Shown here piece by piece: positions 54,004-63,162 of a stretch of DNA of 64,000 nt. The translations under genes and the position numbers were made by a program. Numbering within the stretch: the stretch's first letter is position 1; every line of letters starts with the position of its first letter. The notes beneath the pieces were generated by a model. It made no database searches, had not been told where the DNA came from, and saw nothing but the letters and a program-made list of their open reading frames with translations. Origin of the DNA: CAKZLS01 sp963771545 (GTDB lineage Bacteria > Pseudomonadota > Alphaproteobacteria > Rhodospirillales > Defluviicoccaceae); contig CAVYTX010000004.1 in the NCBI GenBank assembly GCA_963771545.1, positions 434,001-498,000 of the forward strand, written 5' to 3'.

Positions 54004-55107
54004 ATGAACGACGAGAGACCTGACCGGCCGCTGCGCCGGGGGTGGACCACAGGCACATGCGCGACGGCCGCCGCTGCCGCCGCCTATGAGGCGTTGCTCA
54101 CGGGAAGTTTCCCGGAAGCCGTGACCGTCCTGCTGCCCCGAGGGGGTTCCGCGACGCTGCCGCTGGCGCGGACCGAGCTTAGCGATGGCGTGGCGAGCGC
54201 GGGCGTGGTCAAGGACGCCGGTGACGATCCCGACGTGACCCACGGCGCCGAAGTGGTTGTCACCGTCGCCCACGGTCCGCCAGGGACTGGCGTCACCTTT
54301 CAGGCGGGAGAAGGCGTGGGCGTGGTGACCCTGCCGGGCCTGCCGGTTCCGGTTGGCGAACCGGCGATCAATCCCGCTCCTCGGAAAATGATCCGCGACG
54401 CGCTCGCGAGCTTGGCCGAACACGGCGGGGTTTCGGCCGATGTGCTTGTCACGGTGTCTATACCGGGCGGCGCGGCGCTGGCGGAAAAGACGTTGAACGG
54501 CCGGCTCGGCATCCGTGGCGGGCTGTCGGTGCTGGGAACGACCGGTATCGTGGTTCCGTTCTCGTGCGCCGCGTGGGTGCATTCGATCCACCGGGGCATC
54601 GACGTGGCGCGCGCGACGGGGATCAAGCACGTGGCCGCCGCCACCGGCAGCACTTCGGAAGCCGCCGTTCGGCGTCTCCACGTCCTGTCCGACCAGGCCC
54701 TTCTCGACATGGGCGATTTCGTCGGCGGAACGCTCAAATATCTGCGCGCCCACCCGCTTCCCCGTCTCAGCATCGCCGGCGGGTTCGCCAAGATGGTCAA
54801 GCTGGCGCAGGGCAACCTGTTTCTCCATTCGTCCAAATCGCGCGTCGACATGGACCGTCTGGCCGACGATCTGGCGGCGCTCGGCGCCTCCCGAGCGGCG
54901 GTGAACGAGGCCAGGGGCGCCAACACCGCCGCGCAGGTTCTGTCCATCGCCAACGCCGAAGGCGCTCCCTTGGCGGACCGTGTCGCACGGGGGGCCAGGT
55001 CCGTCGCTCGCGCCATCCTGAACCCCGAATGCGATGTGGAGGTTCTGGTGTTCGACCGCGCGGGCGCGCTCATCGGCCGCGCCGATGCGGGGACCGATGC
55101 CGGCTAA
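54004..55107 (+). CDS. cbiD: Cobalt-precorrin-5B (C1)-methyltransferase
   Basis: The 367-residue enzyme methylates C1 of the corrin ring in the cobalt-early (anaerobic) route. It begins RRGWTTGTCATAAAAAAYEA, the CbiD signature. It goes on with VVKDAGDDPDVTHGAEVVVT, GEPAINPAPRKMI, FSCAAWVHSIHRGIDVARA and GGFAKMVKLAQGNLFLHSSK. It starts a two-gene plus-strand unit with cobK (11-bp overlap). No B12 riboswitch is seen in 53902-54003; that region is AT-rich and holds the divergent promoters. Confidence 0.96.
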   Translation: MNDERPDRPLRRGWTTGTCATAAAAAAYEALLTGSFPEAVTVLLPRGGSATLPLARTELSDGVASAGVVKDAGDDPDVTHGAEVVVTVAHGPPGTGVTFQAGEGVGVVTLPGLPVPVGEPAINPAPRKMIRDALASLAEHGGVSADVLVTVSIPGGAALAEKTLNGRLGIRGGLSVLGTTGIVVPFSCAAWVHSIHRGIDVARATGIKHVAAATGSTSEAAVRRLHVLSDQALLDMGDFVGGTLKYLRAHPLPRLSIAGGFAKMVKLAQGNLFLHSSKSRVDMDRLADDLAALGASRAAVNEARGANTAAQVLSIANAEGAPLADRVARGARSVARAILNPECDVEVLVFDRAGALIGRADAGTDAG

Positions 55108-55855
55108 GCGCCTGTTGATCCTGGGCGGCACCACCGAGGCCGCCGAATTGGCGCGTCGGGTCGCCGATGCCTTCGATGATCGTGTGCGGGTCACCAGTTC
55201 GCTGGCCGGCCGGCTTCAGCCGGCGCGCACCTTGCCCGGTCAGACGCGGGTCGGGGGTTTTGGCGGGACGCTCGGGATCATCGACTATCTCAAGAACGAA
55301 GCGATCGACATGGTCGTCGACGCCACCCATCCCTTCGCCCGGAACATCTCGGACCAGGCGGCGGCGGCCTGCGTCATCGCCGGCGTGCCCGAGCTCATGG
55401 TGGCCCGCCCCCCCTGGCGCTCTCGCCCGGGCGATCAATGGCTGGAGGTGGACAACTTCGAACAGGCCGCGGAGTTGCTTCCGCGCGTGGCGGAACGCGT
55501 TTTCCTCACCACCGGGCCGGGGATGATCGAAGCCTTTTCCCGGGTCGTCGACGTCTGGTTTCTGGTCCGCCTGTTTCAGCCGCCGGTGGGCGTGTTGCCG
55601 TTGGCCAAATATACCATCGTCACTTCCCGGCCTCCCTTCACCGTGGAGCGTGAACGAGCGCTGTTTCGCGAGCACCGGATCGATACGCTGGTCACCAAGC
55701 AGAGCGGCGGCCCCACGGACGCCAAGCTGGCCGCCGCCCGCGACGCGGGCGCCCGGGTAGTGATGATCCGCCGTCCCCCGCCGCCGTCGGAGGTAGCGCG
55801 GGTGGAAACCGTCGACCGGGCGCTGGCGTGGATCGGCCAGCGGGTGAACGGGTGA
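55097..55855 (+). CDS. cobK: Precorrin-6A (cobalt-precorrin-6A) reductase
   Basis: The ATG at 55097 lies within the end of cbiD and gives MPAKRLLILGGTTEAAELAR, the family start. The 252-residue protein has VTSSLAGRLQPARTLPGQTR, GGFGGTLGIIDYLKNEAIDM, VVDATHPFARNIS and the NADPH-site SGGPTDAKLAAARDAGARVV. It reduces the ring after the C1 methylation step. It is convergent with cobM (6-bp gap). Called cbiJ in the cobalt-early pathway. Confidence 0.94.
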   Translation: MPAKRLLILGGTTEAAELARRVADAFDDRVRVTSSLAGRLQPARTLPGQTRVGGFGGTLGIIDYLKNEAIDMVVDATHPFARNISDQAAAACVIAGVPELMVARPPWRSRPGDQWLEVDNFEQAAELLPRVAERVFLTTGPGMIEAFSRVVDVWFLVRLFQPPVGVLPLAKYTIVTSRPPFTVERERALFREHRIDTLVTKQSGGPTDAKLAAARDAGARVVMIRRPPPPSEVARVETVDRALAWIGQRVNG

Positions 55856-55861
55856 CGGCGG

Positions 55862-56620
55862 TCAGGATTTTGGCCGTAGGACGTGGTGGTGGTCGGCGGC
55901 ATACAGCCGGCTGTCGTCGAACGCCTCGGGGTCGAGAACCCGGCCCACGAGGATCAACGCCGTCCGGGTGATGCCGGCGGCCTTCACCTGCTTTCGGATG
56001 TCGGCCAAGGTGCCGCGAATGATCCGCTGGTCCGGCCAGCTTGCGCGGTGGATCACGGCGACCGGGCAATCATCGCCGTAGTGAGGGGTGAGCGACCGAA
56101 CTACGTTGGCCAGGTTGGTCACCGACAGATGGATGGCCAGCGTCGCCCGGCTGGCGCCGAGAACGTCGAGGCTCTCGGTTTCCGGCATGGGCGAGCTGCG
56201 CGTCGACGTGCGCGTGAGCACGATGGTCTGACTGATCCCCGGCAGCGTGAGCTCGGAGTTAAGCGCCGCCGCCGCCGCCGCGTAGGCCGGCACCCCCGGG
56301 GTTACGTCGTAGGGGATGCCGAGATCGTCGAGCCGGCGCATCTGTTCGGCGATGGCGCCGTACAGCGACGGATCGCCCGAATGCACCCGGGCGACGTCGT
56401 GCCCGGCCGCTTCGGCGGTTTCCATTTCCGCGATGATCTCGTCCAAGTGCAGCGGCGCCGTGTCGATCACCCTCGCTTCCGCCGGCGCCTCCGCCACCAC
56501 CTCGCGCGGAACCAGCGATCCGGCGAACAGCACCACCGGACAGCGTCGGATCAGATCGAGCCCCCGGACGGTGATCAGGTCGGGCGCGCCGGGACCGGCT
56601 CCGATGAAGTGCACGGTCAT
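55862..56620 (-). CDS. cobM: Precorrin-4 C11-methyltransferase
   Basis: The 252-residue SAM-dependent methyltransferase has [93 protein letters not shown] and [14 protein letters not shown]. This is CobM (CbiF). Its start overlaps the stop of the upstream triple-fusion gene by four bases (ATGA), so it is last in the minus-strand operon. Confidence 0.95.
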   Translation of the reverse strand: MTVHFIGAGPGAPDLITVRGLDLIRRCPVVLFAGSLVPREVVAEAPAEARVIDTAPLHLDEIIAEMETAEAAGHDVARVHSGDPSLYGAIAEQMRRLDDLGIPYDVTPGVPAYAAAAAALNSELTLPGISQTIVLTRTSTRSSPMPETESLDVLGASRATLAIHLSVTNLANVVRSLTPHYGDDCPVAVIHRASWPDQRIIRGTLADIRKQVKAAGITRTALILVGRVLDPEAFDDSRLYAADHHHVLRPKS

Positions 56621-59151
56621 TGGCGGACTTCCGGGCGCTTCTTCTCGTAACCGCGCGGCGTGTAGACCCAGCGGTTGACTCCGCGATCGATCACGCGGCT
56701 CTGGCTGTTACCCACCAGAACCATTGTCAGCATGTCGGCGCGCTCAGGTTCCAGCTCGTCGAGACGGATGACCTCGACGCGCTCGCCATCGCGCCCCAGG
56801 TTTCGGGCCAGCACCACCGGCGTGTGGGCCGGCCGGCCAGTGAGCAGGATATCGCGGGCGGTTGCCAGATGCGTCTGTCTGCGCTTTGACACGGGATTGT
56901 AGAACGCCACCACGAAATCGCCATCGGCCGCGGCTTTCAGGCGTTTCTCGATCCGCGGCCAAGATGTCAGCAGATCCGACAGCGAGATGGCGCAGAAGTC
57001 GTGGCCCGTGGGTGCGCCGATGCGCGAGGCCGCCGCCTGGAAGGCGGAAACGCCCGGAGACACCGACAGCGCCACCCGGTTCCAGGCGGGATTGTCGTCG
57101 TGGTCGAGGACCTCGAACGCCAGCGCCGCCAGCCCGTAGACACCGGCGTCGCCGGAACTAATGAGCGCCACGGACCGCCCCTCGGCCGCCAGTTCGAAGG
57201 CCCGGCGCACCCGGTCTTCTTCCTCCGACAGGTTCGATGTGTGCCGGGTCTTACCCGATATGGCGTCGGCGATGAGATCCAGATAGAGACCATACCCGAC
57301 CACGTCGGTGGCCTCGGTCAAGGCCCGACTTGCGTCCGGCGTGCGCCACTTCGCGGTGCCCGGACCAATACCGATCACGGTGAGCCGTCCTTGGGGCAGG
57401 CCGACGGCGGTGGGGTCGATGGATCCGAGTGCCCGAGCAACCGCGCAGGTGGCGCGCCTGGAGCGCGTTTTCTCCACGATCAGGACCGCTTCCGCCCCGC
57501 CGGCGGCAAGCGCCGCGCCTTCGGCGACGCCGGGACATCCCACCTCACGGTAGACGGTCTCCGACGGATTCTTAAGTCTTGGGATTTCGGCGTTCAATTC
57601 CTCGGCGGTGAAGAAGCGGACCGGGACGCCCAACGCGTCGGCGACAACGTGTACCGCCGCCTCATCGGCCTTCAGGTCGATGGACGCGACGCATGCCACC
57701 GAGCCGGGCGCCAATCGATGCGCCGCCAGGGTCCGTTGCACCAGTTCCCTCAGTTCTTCCGGCGAGACTCCACGCTCGCAGCCAACGCCCACCGCCAGCA
57801 CCGGCGGGTGCAACACCAGCGCCGCGCCGGTGTCCTCGTCCACCCGGTCGGTGACCCAGACGGCATGGCCGCCGTGCTCGGAGAAGGGCGCCTCCAATTC
57901 GGTGAGCCATCGCGCGTCGCCGGCCTCCACCCGCAGCGCCACGGGGTCGCCTGCGAGCAGTGCCGCCGTAACGTCCTTGACGGCGGATGGATTGGCGATA
58001 CGCCAACCGGCGGGAGGGTCGTCCAGGCTCAGCCCGAACCGCAGGTCTCCGGCCGTGGTGACGGCGGCCGTTCCGCCGGTCGCGGCGGCGATGGCCCGGG
58101 CCAGCCGGTTGGCGCCGTAATGGCCGCCCAACAGGGGAATGGCGCTGCTTCCGTTCTCGGCGAGGCAGACCACCGGCGGTTCGGTAAGCTTGTCTTGAAG
58201 CAGCGGCGCCAATGCCCGAATGACGATCCCGGTGGCGCAGAGCGCGACGATGGGAATGCCGTCGGAAAAGAGCGCGCGCAGGTGGGCCATGGTCTCGGAG
58301 AAGACCACGTCCGCGTGTTCCGTACGGCTTGCCAGGCCGTGGATCCGGCTGTCCGGCAAAAGCGGTTTGAGTCGACGCGCCAATTCCATGCCGCCGGCCC
58401 CGAGCGCGATCAGCGCCGCGCCGGTTGGAAGGCGCGCGGCGTCCGTCCGGCCTCGGCGTCCCTCGGGATGCCGCGCTAGGATCATCGAGAAGTAGGGAGC
58501 GGTGTCTTCGGTCACGTCGTCGAGCGGAACGACGCACTGGTCGCGCATCGTCGCGCGCTCCACATAGCGGGCGCAATGGTTCAGATTAAGCCGCCGCAGC
58601 ACGCGCCGCACCTTGGGCAGATGGCGGCCCACTTTCATGATGGCGGCGGTGTCGGTGGCGGCCAACCTGGTCTCGAGTTCGGCCTCCGGCAGTGTCGCGG
58701 GAAGGACGGTCAGGACTTCGTCGCGCGAAACCAGCGGTGTCGCGGCCGCCGCCGCCACCGCGCCCAGCGACGAGACCCCGGGAACCACCTCGGCCGGGTA
58801 GCGGTCGGCGATCCGCTCGAACAGGTACATGAACGAGCCATAGAGAAACGGATCGCCTTCGCACAGCACCGCTACGTCGCGGCCTTCGTCCAAGTGCGCG
58901 GTTATGACCCGGCTGTAATGGTCGTAGACCTCGCCCGCGGGAAAGCTCTCGGCCACCATGGGCGTGCTGATGACGATCTCGACGCGGCCCTCCGGAATGT
59001 GGGAGGCCGCGATGGCGCGCACCAGACTGGTCCCCCCTTCCGGCGCCGGATAGGCTATGACCGGCGCGGACTGGAGGATATGACGGGCCTTGACGGTTAC
59101 CAGGTCCGGGTCCCCGGGGCCAATGCCCAGTCCGTAAAGCGTGCCGCTCAT
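56617..59151 (-). CDS. Triple fusion: CobI/CbiL - CbiG - CobJ/CbiH
   Basis: One uninterrupted 844-residue frame codes three enzymes in order. Residues 1-244: precorrin-2 C20-methyltransferase ([40 protein letters not shown]). Residues 245-587: CbiG, cobalt-precorrin-5A hydrolase ([59 protein letters not shown]). Residues 588-844: precorrin-3B C17-methyltransferase ([59 protein letters not shown]). No start codon is placed to separate CbiL from CbiG. CbiG-CobJ fusions are known; the additional N-terminal CobI is unusual. The ATG at 59151 overlaps the cbiET stop. Upstream, the shifted cbiET frame is accidentally continuous with this one. Confidence 0.92.
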   Translation of the reverse strand: MSGTLYGLGIGPGDPDLVTVKARHILQSAPVIAYPAPEGGTSLVRAIAASHIPEGRVEIVISTPMVAESFPAGEVYDHYSRVITAHLDEGRDVAVLCEGDPFLYGSFMYLFERIADRYPAEVVPGVSSLGAVAAAAATPLVSRDEVLTVLPATLPEAELETRLAATDTAAIMKVGRHLPKVRRVLRRLNLNHCARYVERATMRDQCVVPLDDVTEDTAPYFSMILARHPEGRRGRTDAARLPTGAALIALGAGGMELARRLKPLLPDSRIHGLASRTEHADVVFSETMAHLRALFSDGIPIVALCATGIVIRALAPLLQDKLTEPPVVCLAENGSSAIPLLGGHYGANRLARAIAAATGGTAAVTTAGDLRFGLSLDDPPAGWRIANPSAVKDVTAALLAGDPVALRVEAGDARWLTELEAPFSEHGGHAVWVTDRVDEDTGAALVLHPPVLAVGVGCERGVSPEELRELVQRTLAAHRLAPGSVACVASIDLKADEAAVHVVADALGVPVRFFTAEELNAEIPRLKNPSETVYREVGCPGVAEGAALAAGGAEAVLIVEKTRSRRATCAVARALGSIDPTAVGLPQGRLTVIGIGPGTAKWRTPDASRALTEATDVVGYGLYLDLIADAISGKTRHTSNLSEEEDRVRRAFELAAEGRSVALISSGDAGVYGLAALAFEVLDHDDNPAWNRVALSVSPGVSAFQAAASRIGAPTGHDFCAISLSDLLTSWPRIEKRLKAAADGDFVVAFYNPVSKRRQTHLATARDILLTGRPAHTPVVLARNLGRDGERVEVIRLDELEPERADMLTMVLVGNSQSRVIDRGVNRWVYTPRGYEKKRPEVRQ

Positions 59152-60381
59152 CCCTTCATCCCCGCGTACTGCGTCACGTCCATCAGCGGTCTGAAGGCGT
59201 TCAGCCCGCCGACCGGTTCGGCCCGGGAAATCGCAATCCGGGTCAAATCGCCACCGTGGCGGCCGTGAAACTCGATCAAGCGCGCTTCTCCTTCGATGGT
59301 GACGGCATTGGCGACCAGACGTCCGCCGGGAACCAGTGCCCGCCAGCAGGCTTCCAGGAGTTCCGGGAGTGGAGACTCCGCCACCGAGAAAGACCGTGTC
59401 CGGCGATTGTTGCAACGTCTCGAAGCACTCAGGCGCTTCGGCTTGGATAACCTCTAGCCCGGGGACGCCCAGCGCCAGGGCGTTGCGGGCGATGATGGTG
59501 CACCGCCCGGCGTTCCTTTCGATGGCGATGGCCCGGGCCGAGCCGCTCCCAGCGGTTCGCTGGGCGGGAGAGGCGCGCAGCCACTCGATGGCGATGGATC
59601 CGCAGCCGGCGCCCACGTCCCACAGGATTTCGCCCGGGAGCGGCGCCAGCGCGGCGATGGTGGCGGCGCGGACCTCCCGCTTGGTCAGTTGGCCGTCGTT
59701 CTCGAACGCCGCGTCGGGCAGGCCCGGCACGCGCGGCAGGATCCGGGCGTTCGCCCCGGCGCGGCACGCGATGGCGAGCGTGTTGAGATCGGCGCACCGC
59801 GGATGGTTCCAAGTCTCGGCGATGCCTTCGACACGCTGTTCCTTGGGGCCGCCCAGGTGTTCGAGCACCGTCACGCGGCTGGGACCGAACCCGCGCGCGG
59901 TCAGCAGCGCCGCCACCTGGGCGGGGGTATCGCCATCGCCGCTCAGCACCAAGAGCCGCATGTCCGGCGCGATGACCAAGTTGAGGATTTCCAACGGCCG
60001 GCCGTGGACGGTCGCGGTTTCCACGTCGGGCAGCGACCACACCATCCGCGCGGCGGCAAGGCTGAACGCTCCGGGGGCCGGCAAGACGATCATTTCGGAC
60101 GGATGGAACCGTCGGCTCAGATTGGCGCCGCCCCCGAAGCACATGGGATCGCCGGTGGCCAGCACCACCACCCGGCGTCCCCGCCACTCGGCGATGGCGT
60201 CCATGGCCTTCGGCAAGCCATCGGCCCAGGTGAGGCGGGTGGCCGGCGTCTCGGGAATCATCGCCTGGTGACGCTCACCGCCCACCAGCAGTTCGGCGCC
60301 GTCGACGAGCGCGCGCGCGGACGGGCTCAAGCCGGTCAATCCGTCGTCGCCGACGCCGATCACGGTGAGCCAGGGGGTCAT
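59148..60381 (-). pseudogene. cobL: CobL/CbiET precorrin-6Y methyltransferase/decarboxylase, frameshifted in CbiT
   Basis: The N-terminal CbiE half (MTPWLTVIGVGDDGLTGLSP, VVVLATGDPMCFGGGANLSR, LVLSGDGDTPAQVAALLTAR) and the CbiT SAM site (LWDVGAGCGSIAIEWLRASP) are in one frame. After FLGGGVSTP the reading shifts: the expected ELLEACWRALVPGGRLVANA and AVTIEGEARLIEFH are in a second frame that ends at 59148. Removing one base from the GGG at 59365-59367 (plus strand) restores it exactly. The shifted frame is open into the next gene, so an automatic annotation may give a false 1254-residue protein. It overlaps both neighbours by four bases (ATGA). Confidence 0.85.
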
Positions 60382-61946
60382 ACGATCTCTCTCGCGAGTG
60401 CGTTAACGGCCGCCGCCGCGAACGCGCTGCCGCCCCGGCGCCCGCGCAGGGTAACATAGGGAACGCCGCCCGCATGGCCGATCAACGCCTCTTTCGATTC
60501 CGCCGCGCCGACGAAACCCACCGGAAACGCCAGGATCGCCGCCGGCCGATCCGCGCCTTCGTCTAGGAGTTCCAGCAGGCGGAACAACGCGGTCGGCGCG
60601 TTGCCGATGGCCACCACCGCGCCCTCCAGGCGAGGCCGCCACAAATCTACGGCGGCGGCGGAGCGGGTGGTGCCTAGCGCTTCCGCCAGCGGCCGGACTT
60701 CGCGGTCGTTCAGTGTGCAGATCACCGCATTGGCGGTCGGGAGTCGATTGCGGATGATGCCCTCGGCGACCATTTTCGCGTCCACCAGGATCGGCGCGCC
60801 CGATCGCAGCGCGTCCCTCGCCACCGTCGCCGCTTCAGGGGTGAACGCCAAGTCGGCGACGATATCCGGCATGCCGCAGGCATGGATCAGCCGCACCGCC
60901 AAGGGCTCTAAATCGGCGGGCAGGTCCTCCAGCCGCGCTTCGGAGCGGATGGCTTCGAAAGACCGCCTGTAGATCTCTTTCGGCTCGCGGATATAACGAT
61001 AGCGGGATTTCGCGGCGGCCGGTCTTTCCGCGGCCTTGGCCATTGCATCGACGCCAAGGATCCAGCCCTCTTCGGTCTCGATGACGTGCCGATCCCCATT
61101 GTTCAAGCCCGTTGGTCCGGCGAACAGGGGGGCAAGCGCATCCTTGTCGTCAAGACGTGCGAAATGTTCGACCAGCGCGCGCACCTGGACCGCGTCCTTG
61201 ATGTCGCCGGGTTCGATCCGCGGTGCGATCATCGAAGGATAGACCTCGGCGAACACCAGCCGCCGCCCGATGGTATTCCGCTTTTGCAATGTGCCGAGCC
61301 CCGTCTCGAACGGCCAGACGCGGGTTGCGTCCGCGAGCCATGGATGATGGCGAAGCGAGAAAACACAGGGGATACCCGTCAGTGTCTGGCTTCCCACGCT
61401 TCCCGGGTAGTTCAGTTTCCACACCGGCTGAGGGCCGGGATTTGCTTTTTCGGTCATGCGGAGTTCCGCCAGGCCGTCGCCACCAAATCCGTGCGGCTTG
61501 GTTTTCCCCAGGTTCGGACAGATCGCGCTGTCGGGGCAGCCCCAAAACGGAAAGGCGGCGCCGGAAATCTTCGCGTTCAGAGCGGCCGCCACCTCGAAGC
61601 GGTTGTTGGCATTGTCGTCGCCGTCGCGGATTCGTCCCGAGAGTTCCTTCCAGACGCTCAGCCAGTTCGGCGCGTCGGGGCGGAGGCGCCCGGCAAACCC
61701 CGCGGGATAACCGAGGGAGAAGTCGAACCCCACGAGCGCGTGACAGTCGCGGGCGACCAGATCGCTGAGCAGGTCGGCCAGGTCCGCGGTGGCCTGGCGG
61801 CGCGTGGGTGGATTGGCCAGCCGGACCGGCACGGGCTGCCCGTCGCGCCGTTCCAGGCAGCAATACCAGATGCTGTCCGCGCCGGTCCCGGGAGTATTTC
61901 CGGCGCTCCAGTCCACCATGATGTATGCGTCGAATACGGGAGGCAT
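60378..61946 (-). CDS. Precorrin-8X methylmutase (CbiC/CobH) fused to an N-terminal domain of unknown function
   Basis: The 522-residue protein has two parts. The C-terminal part (about residues 316-522) is CbiC/CobH: YIREPKEIYRRSFEAIRSEA, the catalytic His in RLIHACGMPDI, ILVDAKMVAEGI, VAIGNAPTALFRLLEL and GVPYVTLRGRRGGSAFAAAA. The N-terminal 310 residues are unrelated. VDWSAGNT (D12), LVGFDFSLGYP (D75), FAEVYPSM (E234) and WILGVDAM (D300) suggest a ribonuclease H-like (DUF429-type) fold with acidic catalytic residues, plus Cys in FWGCPDSAICPNLG. I infer this fold by pattern only. It sits between cbiX and cbiET with a four-base overlap downstream. Separate homologues of both parts would show whether they act together. 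Confidence 0.85.
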   Translation of the reverse strand: MPPVFDAYIMVDWSAGNTPGTGADSIWYCCLERRDGQPVPVRLANPPTRRQATADLADLLSDLVARDCHALVGFDFSLGYPAGFAGRLRPDAPNWLSVWKELSGRIRDGDDNANNRFEVAAALNAKISGAAFPFWGCPDSAICPNLGKTKPHGFGGDGLAELRMTEKANPGPQPVWKLNYPGSVGSQTLTGIPCVFSLRHHPWLADATRVWPFETGLGTLQKRNTIGRRLVFAEVYPSMIAPRIEPGDIKDAVQVRALVEHFARLDDKDALAPLFAGPTGLNNGDRHVIETEEGWILGVDAMAKAAERPAAAKSRYRYIREPKEIYRRSFEAIRSEARLEDLPADLEPLAVRLIHACGMPDIVADLAFTPEAATVARDALRSGAPILVDAKMVAEGIIRNRLPTANAVICTLNDREVRPLAEALGTTRSAAAVDLWRPRLEGAVVAIGNAPTALFRLLELLDEGADRPAAILAFPVGFVGAAESKEALIGHAGGVPYVTLRGRRGGSAFAAAAVNALAREIV

Positions 61947-61969
61947 GACCGCGACTTCGTCCGGGCGTC

Positions 61970-62962
61970 CTATCCTTGCTCCGCCGCCCCCGCCTTGGCG
62001 TGATGGTGATGGTGATGGTGGCCATGACCATGGTGATGGTGGTGATCGTTTTCATGATCATGCTCATGGTCATGGTCGGCGTCGGTGCCGATCCCCCGGA
62101 CGTGATGATGATGGCCCGCCTGCGGCGTTCCCGGCGCGTCTTCGTAACCGATGATCTGTTCGCGATACTTGCAAAGCTGGCAGTTCATCAGGTTGCGGCC
62201 GTGGAGCACCTCGTCGACTCGCTCCAGGAAGGTGTCGATCACCAGGGGATGGTCGTTCAGATAGTCGGCCTTGAGGATTTCGACATCGGGATTCAACGCC
62301 GCGGCCTCGTCGGCGCGGTCGTAGATCCGCTTGACGAGGATGCCGGTAAACAGGAAATACGGAAACACGATGATCCGCCGGTAACCAAGCTTGACGGCGT
62401 GCGCCAGGCCCGCGTCCGCCAGCGGAGGGGCGACGCCGCTGTAACAGACCTCCGTCCATCCGAACCCCATGCCCTCCCAAAGCATGCGCGCCACCTTGGA
62501 GACGTTGGAGTTGGCGTCGGAGTCGTTGGTTCCACGCCCCACCACCATCAAAAGGGTATCCTTGCGGCCCACGGACGTCGTCGCCGATTTCTCGGCGTCT
62601 TCGATGCGGTCGGCGGAGGCCCGGAGAAGCCGGGCGTCGATGGCGAGTTCGCGGCCGAACAGAACCTCGATGCCGGGGTTTTCGGCGGCGAAGCTGTTGA
62701 CCTCCGAGGGCAGGTCGTTCTTTACGTGACCGGCGGCGAACAGCATGCCTGGAAGACAGATGATCCGTTTCGCCCCTCGCGCCTTCAAGGCCTCGAGGCC
62801 GTCGCGGATGACCGGTTTGGCGAACTCCAGAAAGCCGCTGTCCACGTCGTAATCGGGGAGGCGGTCGCGGAAGTGGCGGGCGAGCTTGTTGAATTCCTCA
62901 ACGGCGGCCACGGAGCGGCTGCCGTGGCCGCAGATCATCACGGCGGTGTTGTCGGTTATCAT
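61970..62962 (-). CDS. cbiX: Sirohydrochlorin cobaltochelatase CbiX (long form) with His-rich tail
   Basis: The ATG at 62962 gives MITDNTAVMICGHGSRSVAA. Two CbiX-like repeats follow (HGSRSVAAVEEFNKLARHFR; LMVVGRGTNDSDANSNVSKV), with VEFLEFAKP-like FLEFAKPVIRDGLEAL and PYFLFTGILVKRIYDRADE. The Cys pair MNCQLCKYREQIIGYEDA can bind an Fe-S cluster or metal. The last about 55 residues form a His-rich tail (HHHHVRGIGTDADHDHEHDH and more) encoded by a CAT/CAC-rich repetitive stretch (61980-62080). CbiX inserts cobalt into sirohydrochlorin at the start of the cobalt-early route, and His-rich tails may store or deliver metal. It is first in the minus-strand operon. Confidence 0.94.
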   Translation of the reverse strand: MITDNTAVMICGHGSRSVAAVEEFNKLARHFRDRLPDYDVDSGFLEFAKPVIRDGLEALKARGAKRIICLPGMLFAAGHVKNDLPSEVNSFAAENPGIEVLFGRELAIDARLLRASADRIEDAEKSATTSVGRKDTLLMVVGRGTNDSDANSNVSKVARMLWEGMGFGWTEVCYSGVAPPLADAGLAHAVKLGYRRIIVFPYFLFTGILVKRIYDRADEAAALNPDVEILKADYLNDHPLVIDTFLERVDEVLHGRNLMNCQLCKYREQIIGYEDAPGTPQAGHHHHVRGIGTDADHDHEHDHENDHHHHHGHGHHHHHHHAKAGAAEQG

Positions 62963-63162
62963 GCTTGGTCCTTGCCTTCGAGCGTCGTTCGATGCGGCGG
63001 CGAAGCGCGCCACGGGCCGGGTCCGGCTGGTCATGGCCTCCGGCCGGACGGACGGCCGAGCGGATCATAGGGGCTCGGGCGGGGTCTGTCATCCCCGGTG
63101 ACCGGCGGCGGCAATCGACAACATCGTTGACGGAGGAGCGCCATCCCTGGAAACTGCGCGCC

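Noticed and set aside
56617..60381. Single 1254-residue four-enzyme cobalamin protein
   Set aside because: The cbiET part ends in another frame after a one-base shift and its real stop overlaps the cobI start as ATGA; continuity is accidental.
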